A stretch of 64,000 nt of DNA from Scedosporium boydii (lineage: Eukaryota > Ascomycota > Sordariomycetes > Microascales > Microascaceae): positions 310,001 to 374,000 of the forward strand of contig NJFT01000003.1 in assembly GCA_002221725.1 (NCBI GenBank), read 5' to 3'. Positions 45,188 through 57,700 of this stretch are shown piece after piece. Position numbers and translations under genes: made by a program. The stretch's first letter is position 1. Each line of letters opens with the position of its first letter. The notes below the pieces were generated by a model. That model was given only the letters and a program-made list of their open reading frames with translations. It had not been told where the DNA came from and ran no database searches.

Positions 45188-47323
45188 TCACCAAGAAAAA
45201 GCATCAACTTCCAGCTCAAATACCGTCTTCTCGTGCCTTCCAAGTCTCGACACGAGAGCACGTACATCATCACAAAGTCCACCCGGTCCACAAACCACCA
45301 CTCCAACCCTCTCATACCCCGTCGCAATTTCTTGTCTGAGCAGTGCCTCTACGTTCAACCTGTCGCCGATTCGAATCTCCCTGTCCGCGATACTCTCAAG
45401 AACTGGACTCAAGTCTTCGACGATTGCTTGAGCAGTCTCGTTCACGCTCCACGCAAGCTTTACATTTCTATGGGATGGAAGGAAGGCTAAGAGCCCTGTT
45501 ATACCGATGCCACCCCCAATGAGCAGCACACGGTCGCAGTCCAGGATGGCATCAGGACGGTTGTTTAGGTAGGGTCCATCGAGAAGGACTGGGAGGCTGG
45601 CAGCTTTGCGTAACGAGCGGGTCATGCCTGTGGATTTGCGGATGTAGAGGGTAATCCCATCGTTGGTGATTAAACTGCCCGTGAGACGAACCTCGGAAGT
45701 CTTGATTGCGGTCTCGTGCTCGTGTTTATCGGACGAACGGACCGGCGAGTTGCTCAGGGAAGTTGTTTTGTAAGAGCGTAGAAGGCCCGTGGAGTTCGTA
45801 GAAAATGGATGGTTTTCCCATGGACGAAGGCGATTCACTGTGGGGAAGTAGATGTATCCGTGGTATCCGGGTTTACCACTGAACCGAGCTCCTATGATGT
45901 CGACACGGACGTGGTTCGGGCCAACCTCTATTACGGTGGCCCTGCACACGCCGTTCTTTACCATGCGGAGGATTCTGAGAATCCGTTCGAAGCCCCAAAC
46001 AGCAGCAGAAGCGTAGAGCCAATACTCGTGATCGCCGCGGTAGCCGAATCGGAGAATCAAGTGGTACCAGCTTCCGACGACGACAAATACGGCCATGATG
46101 ATATGAGTGATGAGAAATACCTCGTAGCTTAAGCGGCGGAACCAGAGGAGCGCAAAAACGAGCATAGCGCTGACGAAAACAGTGCCTACGATTCCCCATT
46201 GCCAGTAGGGTAGGTTTTTATCTGATGAATAAGTCCCCGTTTGGATTCGAGCTGCGAGGAGGAAGACGGAGTGGAGGATAGTATGTAGAGCAAAGAGACG
46301 GGCTATCCAACGGTGGAGGAGCAGGTAGGTCGAGTGAGACCAGTTCGTGAGCCAGAGAAGGATATTATTTCGCCCGGAGAAGAGAATTGTCAACGGTAGG
46401 AGTGCAAAGGCAAACTCTCCGGTGCGGTATCCGGCGTATGCCAAGATTTCGCCCCGGTGATTGTATCCCCATGGGTGGGGTTGAGCAGATTCGTAGCCGA
46501 CGACGGAGAGCACGAGGTTCAGGATGAAGAAGCCGATAATGTACATGGCCTGTCCCATAGTGGGTGGGTTCCCTAGGAGCCAAGGCAGTGGCCGTACATG
46601 ATACCGGCCGATGATGGACGGCCATACCAGGTAGGGATTGACAAGTTCGACGAAGCCGGACACGAAGGGAAGACGAGAAAGAAGTGTGATGGCAATGGGA
46701 GTGGCGAAACCGACGACCACAATGATAAGTCTAGGATCGAGGGGCGTCAGCACATGGTAAAGGGTGGGTCAAAACCACAACTCATGGGATATGGGGAGAG
46801 AGAGGAGAGGGAGCGATCCATACGCATATCGGTACATGAGAACAGAGCCGCCATCCAGGACGGGAATAAATTTATTATAAATGTCCCAGGACTCCTGCGA
46901 AACCAGCATAGTGGAATTGAGCATGTTTCCCGCCTTGTAGGTAACGTTCGGGGGCGTAGTGACTTGTTCCAGAGCCGAATGGTAGTCCCACTTAGCCTGG
47001 ACAGTAGGATCACCACTAGCTTGGGCGGCCCAATACCGTTCCAATTGCCAGACTGGCACGTCGGGACACCTGGAAGCGATGCAATAGGCCAATGTGGTCA
47101 GAAAAGCCGTGTCGCTTCCACGGCAGTCTGGAGACGTCATGTCGGTATGACTTGAACCATGTGAATGGTCCATTGACGGAGTGCAAGCGAGCTGGGAGGA
47201 GGAGATGACACTGCGACAGGCATAAGCACAGACCGGCTCCTGAATCGCCCCGCCCATGCCGGCAAAAGCACCGGCGGCCACGGCGGATAGGCATGAGAGG
47301 ACAAAAGCCGAAGAGGGACGCAT
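45188..47323 (-). CDS. Ferric/cupric reductase transmembrane protein (FRE family)
   Basis: Two exons, 47323-46824 and 46730-45188, across a 93 bp intron, give 680 aa. A signal peptide (MRPSSAFVLSCLSAVAAGAFA) is followed by an extracellular Cys/His-rich segment of about 140 aa, then a ferric-reductase transmembrane domain. Bis-haem histidines are visible in LLLHRWIARLFALHTILH and LITHIIMAVFVVVGSWYH. The cytosolic FAD-binding motif is H474-P-F-S, the NADPH-binding Gly-rich loop is LLIGGGIGITGLL, and a late CGPGG completes the dehydrogenase. It would pass electrons from NADPH through FAD and haem to extracellular Fe(III) or Cu(II), supporting high-affinity iron uptake. No siderophore or permease/oxidase partner gene is adjacent. 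Confidence 0.94.
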
Positions 47324-48579
47324 TGCGAGTCACTTCGAAGAGGACAGGTTTGGTAATGACATCGAGGAGAGGAGGGGGACGAGACCCGAGTCTTCCATGT
47401 AGACACTCATTTATTGTTAAATACCCTGAAATACTCTGAAATACCCTGACTTCACTTTCCTTGCTCCAAAGGTAGGAGTGGGAAGGTGTGGTGGGAGGTC
47501 TGCGATGTGGCATATCTATTTGCTCGGGGCGTCCAATGAGGGCGGGCGTTTTGTAAAACTTGCGGAAACTTGCTCATATACAACCACTTTGGGAAAGGGG
47601 GGAGCAAGGGGCGGGATTAATTGTCCTTCGTCTACCATGTACGAAGTATGTTGGAACCGTTCCCCGCGGACTTCACTGGCTCGATTTAGCCTCGCTTCCG
47701 GACCCCGGGACCACGGCTTCTGACCGCGATACCCCCATACCGAAGTCCAAGCTTAATATTGAAAGAAAATGGATAGATACAATATTATGAAATGCAATGC
47801 CGACTATTAGTCAACAGAATTGTGACGTGGGGTCCCTGAAATGTTACCCCATCCCTGTTACTCGTATGCAGATTTCCGCATCGTGAGACAGTACATCTAA
47901 ACCTAACATACGGAAACTTGCGCAATGACGATGCCCAATCTAAGGTAGTACAGCCTCCTCTTCCTCACCAACAGCCGTGGATAGGTAGGGGACTAGATTG
48001 CCTGGCTTGCTCTCGTTTAACTGAGCGGTCGGATATCGTTTAAGTACGAAGTAGGTTGCTGGACGCATGTAAGGTATTAAGACTTTATATACTTCTATTC
48101 TACAATTCCAATGTACGTATACCCCGGTGTGTAGAGATCCGAGCCTTCCACAGGCCCTTTCTCTCGACATCGATGGCTCAAGGATCAAGGATGGATGCTA
48201 TTCACCCCTAATTCACTCCGACAGCCTTCAGATAACTACGTGAACATTGTACCCTTGACCATTGACCCTGAGGGTGTACCCTAAAGATATTTGATAGACT
48301 AATTTGGGCCCTGTTGACACTGAAGTGGGGTCCATCGTGACTCTAATACCGAAGACGACAGGGACAGTCGCACCTACATACTCACGGCCTGAGACGGAGG
48401 TTGCTCCGAAAAACGCCTGCTGTTGGTTAACGAAATCGGATTCTCCACCTCCCCGTAGTATCACCTGGAAACAGCTCCTCAGAGCTGGCCAACATGGAAT
48501 CCCGGACTTGGATATATTGGATTGAGGATAGGCTGGGGTTTCCACCTTCACGAAGATATATCATTCCGTAATATTCCCA

Positions 48580-48606
48580 ACCACCACCACCACCACCACC
48601 ACCACC
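48580..48606. repeat. (CCA)n microsatellite
   Basis: About nine uninterrupted CCA trinucleotides. On the minus strand it would encode poly-Gly, but no gene was identified there. Confidence 0.9.
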
Positions 48607-48879
48607 TTTTACAAAAATGAGAACTATTCCGTGAGAGAGGCTTAAAAGGAAACTATTTATAGCCTAGGAGCGACGAAATAATGTCTAGATGAACCTCCCT
48701 CGCACTCTGAAGACGTATTTTAAGGTTTTTACGTTCTCACTTGTTCGCAGGTCATAGCTACGAACCTAGATTCCCACTGTCTTGACTCCTAGTATGCTAT
48801 CTGTTGAATCTCTGTGATCTTATCGACTTGAGGGTTCTGCTAACGCTACATAGTTGATGCCTATTGGTAGGGACTTCTT

Positions 48880-49140
48880 CTTATTTTGCCATTCTGGATC
48901 ATCAATACGTCTAGGGCGAGGCTAGGAGAAACGCTGTTACCTTTTGCTAGTCTAATGTCCACGGGTCGCAGTGAGGATCTCGCGGTGACTTCCGTTACAT
49001 AAAGAGGCGCACCAATATCTCTATCTCGTATGAGTGGCGATATAACATTGACACCACTGATAGCCAGAGTTCCGGCGATGATCAGGCCATGCTACGAAGA
49101 TCTGGAAACAGGCTCGTGCTAAGCATGTCTTCCACTTTTC
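48880..49140 (-). pseudogene. Gene relic, C-terminal fragment of an unknown protein (copy 2)
   Basis: Fragments KWKTCLARACFQIFVAWP and, in another frame, a stretch ending SVSPSLALDVLMIQNGK align in order with the relic at 35298-35550. At least one frameshift separates them. The DNA also shares GAGGCTAGGAGAAA and GGCTCGTGCTAAGCA with the other copy. Confidence 0.4.
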
Positions 49141-49685
49141 GAAGTACAGGTGAATATGAATCGTACCTTACCAGGACATACTAAATAAACCAGGACCAGT
49201 AGCGTATTTATTTCTAATTGAAAACGGGTATCTGGGGTGGTCCATATGTGGACGCGTATCGATGTAGATGACATGAAAAAGTTGAGAAATTCCAACAATT
49301 GCAGCCCTTGGTACTTGATAAAGGGGAATTTTGCAACATTCCTCTAGAATGAAGAGAACCTGACCGTGGAGGAGACATTCGCCCTTCGAGTATTCGCCGA
49401 GGATAGACGAGAACCACGATTTTTATCACGGAAGTAGAAGACGGAAGGTCCGGTTATGTCAGGGCAAAACAATTTGCGCCTGCTCCAGCCAAAGCAGTCC
49501 AATCGAATGAGACCTCCAACGTCTATATTTTCAATCTCCTTGGGTTAACTGCTTATCTATCCGGGCGTCGACTTTTTGAGAGTACGGTACACCAGATCCC
49601 GAAGCTCGTGCCTTAACATCTTTGATTCTAGAGCGTGCTCTTCTCGGCATTGCAGTATTACCAGTCATGCTTCATACTAATACCA

Positions 49686-51545
49686 TCAGCTATATTGAGT
49701 AGGCCCACACATATGATCGCAACAACGCTGTAAGGGGAGTACCACTTCGTGAAACATATCACGTCTCCAAGAATCGGGTATAGAGTAGCGGTTCCCTTCA
49801 AAGCACCATTCGACAGCCCTCATGTAATCCTCTCCTGCCTCCTCTTCTACGTGGGAGCGCCATGACTTTGCAACTAGAAAGTCAGAAAGGGTGTCAAATA
49901 TCCTGCTTTGCTGGTTGTCATGTTCTCCTCGAAGATTGCTCTTTCTGGCCCACTCATCAAGGACCATGCCGAAACAGAGCTCCAATAACAAGATCCCCAG
50001 ATAGCCCAGCGGTCCGGAGAACCAATGCGGGGTTTTATCCTCCGGAGATTCACTATCCGGCGCACCACGACCTGATATTGGGCTCAAGTCCCGCTTGATG
50101 TACGGCCGATCAAGAACAAGGCTTTGGGGTTCATCTGCCTCAGGCATGAATACAATGTCTTTTTTGCCGAAAGTGAAGGATTCGGGCATCCATGGGGAGT
50201 CTAGAAGCTGTAACACAGAAGATGCGAGAGCCAAAGAGACTTTGTAACGTTTCACACGTGTAAGCCGTGGTTCGTTGCTCTGACTGAGGAGATATTCAAG
50301 AGTAGCGGGAGAAATCGGTTCACCCCCATAATATTTGGATGTGTAGACGTGAAACTTGTGATCATCCTCAGAAATGTACCCATGACAATGTTCTCCACAA
50401 CCATGGGCTTGTTTGAGAACAGCACAGAGACTAGAAACAGGCTCAAATTTGCTCTGGGGAACAATGTTTGGCGCTGTCACCGTAATTGATGGCAGGCGAG
50501 GACTAGTATGATGTCAGTTGGAGCCTGTCAGTCTTCCGAATGATATTGACAGACCTAAGGAATGAGACGTGCTTGCTCGTCCGTAAGGGTTTAGTGGGAA
50601 AACTCTTCCCATCTGCTCCAATCGGTCGTTTTAGTTTAGGGACAACTGCACTCCGACTTGTCTCTATGGGTATCAGGTTATCCTCCCCGATAATTTTCGC
50701 CTTACAGGCCGCCGTCCATGGTAATACGGAGTCCGTCATGAATATCATTTGCAACTCAACCCTCTTGCTTATGTGGTGCCGAAGGAGCAGGTTTGCAGGG
50801 TGTTTCTCGCACCTGCATTGCCAGGCAAGGGCTACCGCGCGGAAGGCCCTTTTCGCTTGCTTCCAGCACGAGCAGATGGAATCGGATTGGCTTTGAGATG
50901 CTCGCCTTTTTGCCAACTTGACATGATCATCGCTAGATCCCAGTAGCTTATCTAGCCTCTCGCAATAGCCCCCGAGCTCAGAAAAGAGTCTCTGTCTGGA
51001 CGCCTTGCCGTTGCTGAACTTGACCCGATACATTTGGAATGCCACAGATGTGAGAGGGGAATGGAGATTTCCCTGTCTTGTATATCAGCCTCAGGTGCGT
51101 ACCTCGAGGAGCGCGCATCGCAAACCTTAGATTCCTCTGGGATAAGGCTGCCACCAAAGGCCAGGCTTTTATGTATCTCTTCGACCACACGATTGAATTT
51201 TTCGATATGTTTGATGTAGGATTCGTACGATGGCCCGTGAAGACGTTGACGCAGCGGCTCGGTAATTGTTGGATCTTTCCACGCAGGCCCACCCGGTTCC
51301 TCGATGAGCAAGTCAATCTTGTCATCAGGCACAACCGTAGGTAGCAAGAGCCGCTCTAAATGGGATGAATAAATGAGTTTGTAATACTCCAGGTCATTCA
51401 AGCATTCATTATACTCGGATTCAAATTTTCGGAATTGTCCAACTCGCTCCGCAATGACCTTGTACTTTTCGAGTGCCGTAATGGCTAGGGCGAATGTCGC
51501 AAAGGCGAGACCGGCGACCTCAAGCCCAGACATTTTGCAGGCCAC
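49686..51545 (-). CDS. DUF7580-like fungal protein (NLR-neighbourhood type)
   Basis: Three exons on the minus strand: 51545-51126, 51072-50555 and 50502-49686, giving 584 aa; the in-frame Met at 51533 (MSGLEVAGLAF) is the likelier start. The N-terminus is a hydrophobic helix followed by helical segments and a typical LLLPTVVPDDKIDLLIEEPG, as in fungal proteins annotated DUF7580. The middle is basic with RVKFSNGKASRQRLFSELGG. The C-terminal half resembles the degenerate kinase-like region of the family (RVKRYKVSLALASSVLQLLD, then a W-FSGPLGYLGILLLELCFG block). Function is unknown; such proteins often sit near fungal NLR and heterokaryon-incompatibility genes. The first intron donor (GTTTGC) is weak and was chosen for frame; the second (GTCTGT to ACTAG) is better. 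Confidence 0.75.
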
Positions 51546-51846
51546 TTATTTGGTCGTGATTTTTCTGGACGCGGGAGACTGTTGTCTCACACACAGCTAG
51601 GGGGGAAGAGAACCATCTCCTTACCCCGCCTGAAGCCCGGATGGGTGTCAAGCAACATGAAGACGAACCACAGCCTGGCCCTGATTGCCCGACACGTCTT
51701 AATGTACCCAATCACAGATTCCCACGTGGCGGATAATGAGGGGAATCCCAGAGGAATTTAGATGCTATTGCCAGTCTGTGAATGCCACATCTTAACGGTT
51801 GCCCCTCGAGGTCAAACCCATCCCCTCTTATCATGGCAGGTTGACG
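51546..51846. promoter_or_regulatory. 300 bp bidirectional promoter region
   Basis: Head-to-head start codons of the DUF7580-like gene (minus) and the C2H2 gene (plus) leave about 300 bp for both promoters, so co-regulation is plausible. No specific operator was identified. Confidence 0.5.
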
Positions 51847-53786
51847 ATGACGAGCCTCTCAGGAAAGACAAGTTACATTCACAGTCGGTTCACGAGCCTT
51901 ATCTCAGCTGTAAAAGAGAGCGAGCGCATAGCTCCTATTCCAGCTTCGAAGATTGAAGACCATTATTTTCGATTCAAGATATGGGCAGGCAATTTAGGGG
52001 CCAACCATCCTCCCGAGCGGAGACTGTCGATAGACTTCCGGCTCGCCAACGCCAAAGACATCAGGCAGTATGTTAGTCGACAATTAGACCAAATTATTAA
52101 GGCTCTCGAAGATTGTAAGTCATTATCCGTCAGTCTTAGAAGCACTGAAGCGATCTCATGTTAGTCCTACAGGGTCTAGGCTTGTTGATGAAGATGAGCC
52201 CGTGAAGTCTGCCGCCGACTCGGTCGTTGATTATGGCCATGAGGATATCGTTACAGATGAAGCAATAACCTTATTCGAAGAAGTTTGTCTCATTAGCGAT
52301 CTCATAAATCAAGCAATTAGTGCCCTTCTTCGGATCGGAGTCTTCATCCGGAAGTCGACTCCTCAAGATCGATTTACGAGATTCTTACAGGAAGCTGGCC
52401 AGGTACCTGCTGCACCTTTTGATATTTTGTATGTCCAGGACAGACATCCCAAAGCGGCGCAAAACTGGTTAAGCCAACGATTGGGTACGGCAATTACTAG
52501 ACGCAGACTGTTCCTCAGCTACTGTCGAGGCCACAGGGACAAGCTTGGCGTGGAAGACGGCGACGACCGTGGCACACCCCGCGGCTACGCATCTACGAAA
52601 GCCACTACCTTTTCTCCCGCAGCTGCCCAAAATTGGATAAACGGTGTCGAGGCTGACGAAGCGTCTTCTATGAATATCTCTACAGCCACGGCGACTTCGT
52701 ATAGCACGAGACTACCCCGCCTTGCGGATTTGTCGATGGACGGAGAAATTTTCGAGTGCCCATTATGCTTTACTCTGCAGTCATTTTCAACCGAGAAGTC
52801 CTGGATGTATGTACCCCTAAAGAGGAAGGGCAGAAAAAAAGAAGGCACATCGCGTTATGTTAAAGTCACTAACACCCCTTGCCTAAGTGCGCATGCATTT
52901 CACGATCTTCGGGCGTACGTGTGTACAGCAAGCAAAGATTGCGACGGAAAATTCTTCACTGATCGTGATACTTGGTTTACGCATGAACTGGAACAGCACA
53001 GATTAACTTATACCTGTCCACTCTGTAGCGTCGGGCTCCTTACTTCAGCAGAAATGGATTCTCATATTCACGAGAGCCATCCCGGATTGTCCCAAGACCA
53101 GCTAATGACCTTGCGAGACCTCGGGAAGCAGAGTATAGTGTGGTTCAAGACGGAGGATTGCCCATTGTGTGATAGCTGGACCACGACCTGCGAAAAAACC
53201 GTCACCACCAGGCAATTCAAGAAACATCTAGCAGGGCACCAAGAACAGCTTGCTCTCTTTGCATTACCAGTGCTGCAAAATGATATAGAGTCAGATTCAG
53301 AACCAGCGGGCCTATCGAATGCCGGGGTTAGTCTCCCAGGGGCCGAAGGGGACTCTATAGACATGGCCCGTCGGTTTGTAGAGGAGCAGTCCTCTCAAAA
53401 TTCATCCATCGATCCCGAGAACCATTCTGCGCCTACTGGAGGCTCCGGAACTGGGGCGGCCGCCTCCCGGGAAATTAATATTTTACCTTCGATTGGACAA
53501 AACAATCCATCGGGACCAGTTGTGGAACAATCGGTGTTAGAAGAACAGTCGGCGTCATCGATGTCCGGACTTGTTTTATCCGCGAAAGTCCCCAGGTACA
53601 CGCATTGGGCGTGTGTAAGTGCATTGACCTCTCAAATCAGAAAATGGTCTGAATCACTAATATATCTCACAGTGCGCATGTCATTATCCGCTCTTACACA
53701 TAGCAAACGATATCACGTGCCCATCGTGTTTCCATCATCGATGCAGCGGCTGTCATCATCAGAGGTTTCAGAGGTCGGCCACCTAA
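51847..53786 (+). CDS. C2H2 zinc-finger protein (AcuF-like type) with C-terminal Cys-rich ribbon
   Basis: Three exons, 51847-52114, 52173-53614 and 53673-53786, give 607 aa. The N-terminal about 280 aa are helical and resemble the leader of fungal proteins annotated as acuF-like C2H2 proteins. Zinc-finger-like units follow: ECPLCF at C285/C288, a VCTASKDCDGKFFTDRDTWF unit with paired His, YTCPLC with SHIHESH, and EDCPLCDSW with KKHLAGHQEQLALFALP. A long Ser-rich linker leads to a C-terminal ribbon formed across the last intron (WAC, then CACHY, TCPSC, HHRCSGC). Without that splice the ribbon is lost. Nucleic-acid or protein binding is inferred. The start is the first in-frame ATG; the open frame extends further upstream without an ATG. 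Confidence 0.82.
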
Positions 53787-54795
53787 CTCGACAGAGCACG
53801 AAAGGGAGACGCAGACATAAGATCTAGACATGCGAAGATGCTATAAGGCCTGTGGCTGAAGGCTTCTGGGATTTGGAGAAGAGACGTGAAAGAATGCAGA
53901 ATACAAAGAATGCAGAATACTAGAAGGGCTGGGAAGATAACGGGGAGATGCTTAATAGCTCAAATAAAGGATGAGTTCAAAATATACTTCATGTAAGTCA
54001 GCAGACAATAATGTAAAAGGATCAATACTGTCGAAACAATCAAGTTACGGCGCACTCAGGCTTATATTATAATAAACACGCGGGCTATAGCTGTTCGAGA
54101 AACACAGGACCACCTTTGCAGTCGACCTCTCCATACTCACGAGGTGCCTCAACCAACCCGCGTAACACACTGCTGCGACCACTATTCCCAGAACAAGATG
54201 CCGTTTTACATGTATTCGGACCCTGATCCTGTTTATCAAGACATGGCTCAGCGGTCTACCAACTTGTCTTCGCGGGCCACTTGAGGAGATAGGGCGACTT
54301 AGCAATTTGTCTCCGTGACAGTTTTGGGACAATTACGAGACACAGTCTTTTGTTACAAAGGTAAATTCATCATTGAGGAGTAAGAACTGAGGCCAAGGCC
54401 AGTGAGCCTTTCATTGCAGCAGTTTGATCCTCATTAATTAAATATGTTACCTGGGAACATTTTTTTTTTAATTTCTCTCCGGGTCATGTATGGGCGTAAC
54501 AGGTTGGGGGTGGTGATTCGGGAATGTCATTAATCCGATATTAGGATAGAACCAGGGCATCATGGACCAACGATCCCTGCATATTGCATAGCACCTGGAC
54601 GTTTAATTATTTATCCCGATTGGCGTTTATGAATGAATGGAGGACCCGCTCAAGCAAGGCTCTTTGCTCGAGTCCTAAATTTTTGGAAACGTTCCTGTGG
54701 TGCTCTGATTTGGGGTGTCTTTTTTGCTAGCAGCTAATATTCGTTTCCGTCCCTCATCGAATTGCCCTACGATGACGCCGGGTTGGCCGTAACTG
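53787..54795. other. Intergenic region upstream of the NACHT-WD40 gene
   Basis: Minus ORF 54045-54332 encodes a possible single membrane span (HLVLGIVVAAVCYAGW) but lacks other support. A short A/T run lies near 54460. No other feature was recognised. Confidence 0.45.
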
Positions 54796-57700
54796 ATGGA
54801 TCAAGTAAGTTGACAGATATTCCCATTCACGCGACGCCCAGCCGCAACAATATTGACCCCACTTCACGAGAATAGCTACGATGGACATCTCTTGCCGACT
54901 TTCTGTCTCGCTTGAAAAGTGAAGGTCGTTCTGTAATTCGTCGTCGTGTTTTTAGACTCAGAGCCGATCAAGCAACTTTAGATGTATTAGACGAGGTGAA
55001 GGGTCCTCTGGGACTGACGACAATTCACAACCCGATACCGTCGCTTACCGCCATCGCCGACATCGTGTTCATCCATGGTCTTGGTGGCGGCAGTCGAAAG
55101 TCATGGTCTTACTCTCCAGATCTATCTCACTTCTGGCCCCAGGAATGGCTTCCTCAGGATGAAGGGTTCCAAGATGTTCGTATTCATGTCTTTGGCTACG
55201 ACGCCGACTGGAGCGAACGGCGACAGACTCCTCTTACAATTCACGACTTTTCGACGTCACTTCTTAACGCCTTGAAAAATGATCCTTTTATTCGACTCGG
55301 TGATACGCAAATAGTCCTTGTTTGCCACAGCATGGGTGGTTGTATTGCCAAAAAGGCGTATCTTTCAGCATGCAAGGACCCTACATGCCATCAGCTTGCC
55401 AAACGTATCCACTCTATCTTCTTCCTCGGCACTCCACATCACGGATCCAATCTAGCTGCGATGCTTAATACCATTCTCACTACCTCTGGAATCAAAAAGT
55501 CGTACGTTGGAGACCTCGAACAAACCTCTCAGGCCCTGGTTTCGATCAATGACGATTTCCGTCACGTTGCGCCAGCACTTCGCCTTTGGTCGTTCTACGA
55601 GACCCTCCCTTTAAGGGCGAGATTCATCCGCAAAATGGTGGTGGACAAGCATTCGGCAACATTGGGATATGCGAATGAAGAAGTAGCGCCAATGCACGCG
55701 GACCATCGTCATGTATGCAAGTTCGACACTCCGAAGGACCCTAATTATCGAATGCTTCGCAATACCCTCAACACAGCCATCGACCTCATCAGGGATACCC
55801 CCTCGATGCCCCCCGGACCCGAATCACTTGTGCTAAGGCCAATCGTTCAACCCAATCAACTCGCGCGTTTGAGGTCGTTTCTCGATATCCATAATACTTT
55901 TGATGCAGATTTTGCCACTCTTCAGGATTTGAGAGAGCCCGGGTCAGGTACCTGGTTCTTCGACTCGAAGCGCTTTGGTGTTTGGAAGTCTGGTTCTCCA
56001 CAACATATTCTCTGGCTCACGGGCTTACCAGGCTCAGGGAAGTCAGTCCTAAGTTGTCATGTTGTCGAGAAATCAAGGTCTCCTATCGACCGCTGCAGCT
56101 ACTTCTTCTACAAGAATTTGGTAGATGGAAAATCCCATCTTCATGACAGTTTCCGGTCCTTAGCCTTCCAGATGGCCACTCAAGATCAAGAGATAATGGA
56201 CAAATTGCTCCAATTGGAAACAGAAGGTGTGGTAATCGATAATACGGATGATTTGAGCCTATGGAGAAAACTGTTCGTCGGTTGTATTTTCAAGGTACCT
56301 TCAGTATCTCACCATATCTGGGTTCTTGATGGAGTCGACGAATGCGCAAACTTTAGTGCCTTGTTCACGAAGAAGTTTCTGTTTAGATTGCCAACAGATC
56401 TTCGGGTATTTGCTACGAGCCGCAATCTAGATATCATTGATCGCGGCCTGACATCTCTCGGACCACGGGTTGAGAGGCACATGTTATCTGAATCGGATAC
56501 TTCCAACGACATGCGATTGTTCCTATCTAAGAAACTGACGGAATTGCATCGCTTGGACCGCGACGAGGACAGGGAAGCAATGTGCGAGAAGATCCTTCAG
56601 AAGGCCAATGGCTCATTCCTATGGCTGCGTCTTGTTTTGCAGGAATTTGAACATGCCTGGACTGAAGAGGCTATGAACGAAGTTCTTAACGAAGTCCCGG
56701 CTGGCCTTCACGATATGTACTCGCGTATGGTGCATTCGATCGAAGGAGACGCACGTAGACTGGCTCTGGCGCGTTCTATTCTTCTCTGGACTACCGTGGC
56801 TTCTCGTCCCCTTTCGCTAGACGAGTTATGCTGTGCCGTCAAGCTCGATTTGAACCAGACTTTGCACAGTTCAGACAAGGCTATTCCAAGCTTATGCGGA
56901 CAGCTTGTGTTCGTCGACCAGGACAACAAAGTACATCTAATTCACGAAACCACCCGAGAATTTCTCGTTTCTGACTGCCCATCCCATAACCTCGCTGTTG
57001 ACGAAGCGTCCGCTCATGCGCATCTCTGTTTACGACTACTGCGGTATCTTCGCAAAGACTGGGCCAATGCAATCCGAGAACAGCGTCAAGGCTCTACCAA
57101 GTCCAAAGGGTTTGTCAAGGCTCAGGTTGCCACTAACCAGTTTGACGAATCTCTCGTTGACTACGCATGTACCTTCTTCTCGGATCACTTATATAAGTCC
57201 TCTTCAGATAACAACTTAATCGACGAACTCTGTACCTTCTTCCGCGGGAATCATGTACTGGATTGGATCGAGTACGTCGCCAAAAGTCGCGACTTAAGCA
57301 TAATCACAAGAACCGCCATGAATTTACGTGGTCATTTGGCTCGCAGGGCAGAACACACGGAGCCCATGGACACCGCCCCCCATCTTATAGATTCCTGGGT
57401 AACCGATCTGATCCGCGTGACGGCAAAATTCCGTTCCCAACTCTTGACTTACCCATCATCAATCCACTCAATGATCCCGGCGCTTTGCCCCCCAGATTCG
57501 ATGATATCGAGAGCCATGCCATCAACTTCCCGCCCATTTACTCTCGTTGTGAAAGGAATGCCCTCTGGGGCTTGGGATGACTGTCTTTCAAGGATAGACA
57601 TTCAGGAAGGACCAGCAACCGCTCTTTGCCACGGCAATCGCTACTTTGCTATTGGATCATCTACTGGCCAAATATGGCTGTACGATAGCGACACTATCCA

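Larger units (their letters stand above)
47324..49685. other. Intergenic region with relics and a CCA microsatellite
   Basis: 2.4 kb with no intact gene. It holds a (CCA)n microsatellite (about 48580-48606), an orphan minus-strand open stretch at 48228-48551 that looks protein-like but lacks a start, a decayed copy (about 48880-49140) of the relic at 35298-35550, and two TACGAAGTA motifs (47640-47648, 48045-48053). Confidence 0.5.

Noticed and set aside
54045..54332. 95 aa minus-strand ORF with one hydrophobic stretch
   Set aside because: A single possible membrane span is too little evidence; no signals or neighbours support it.
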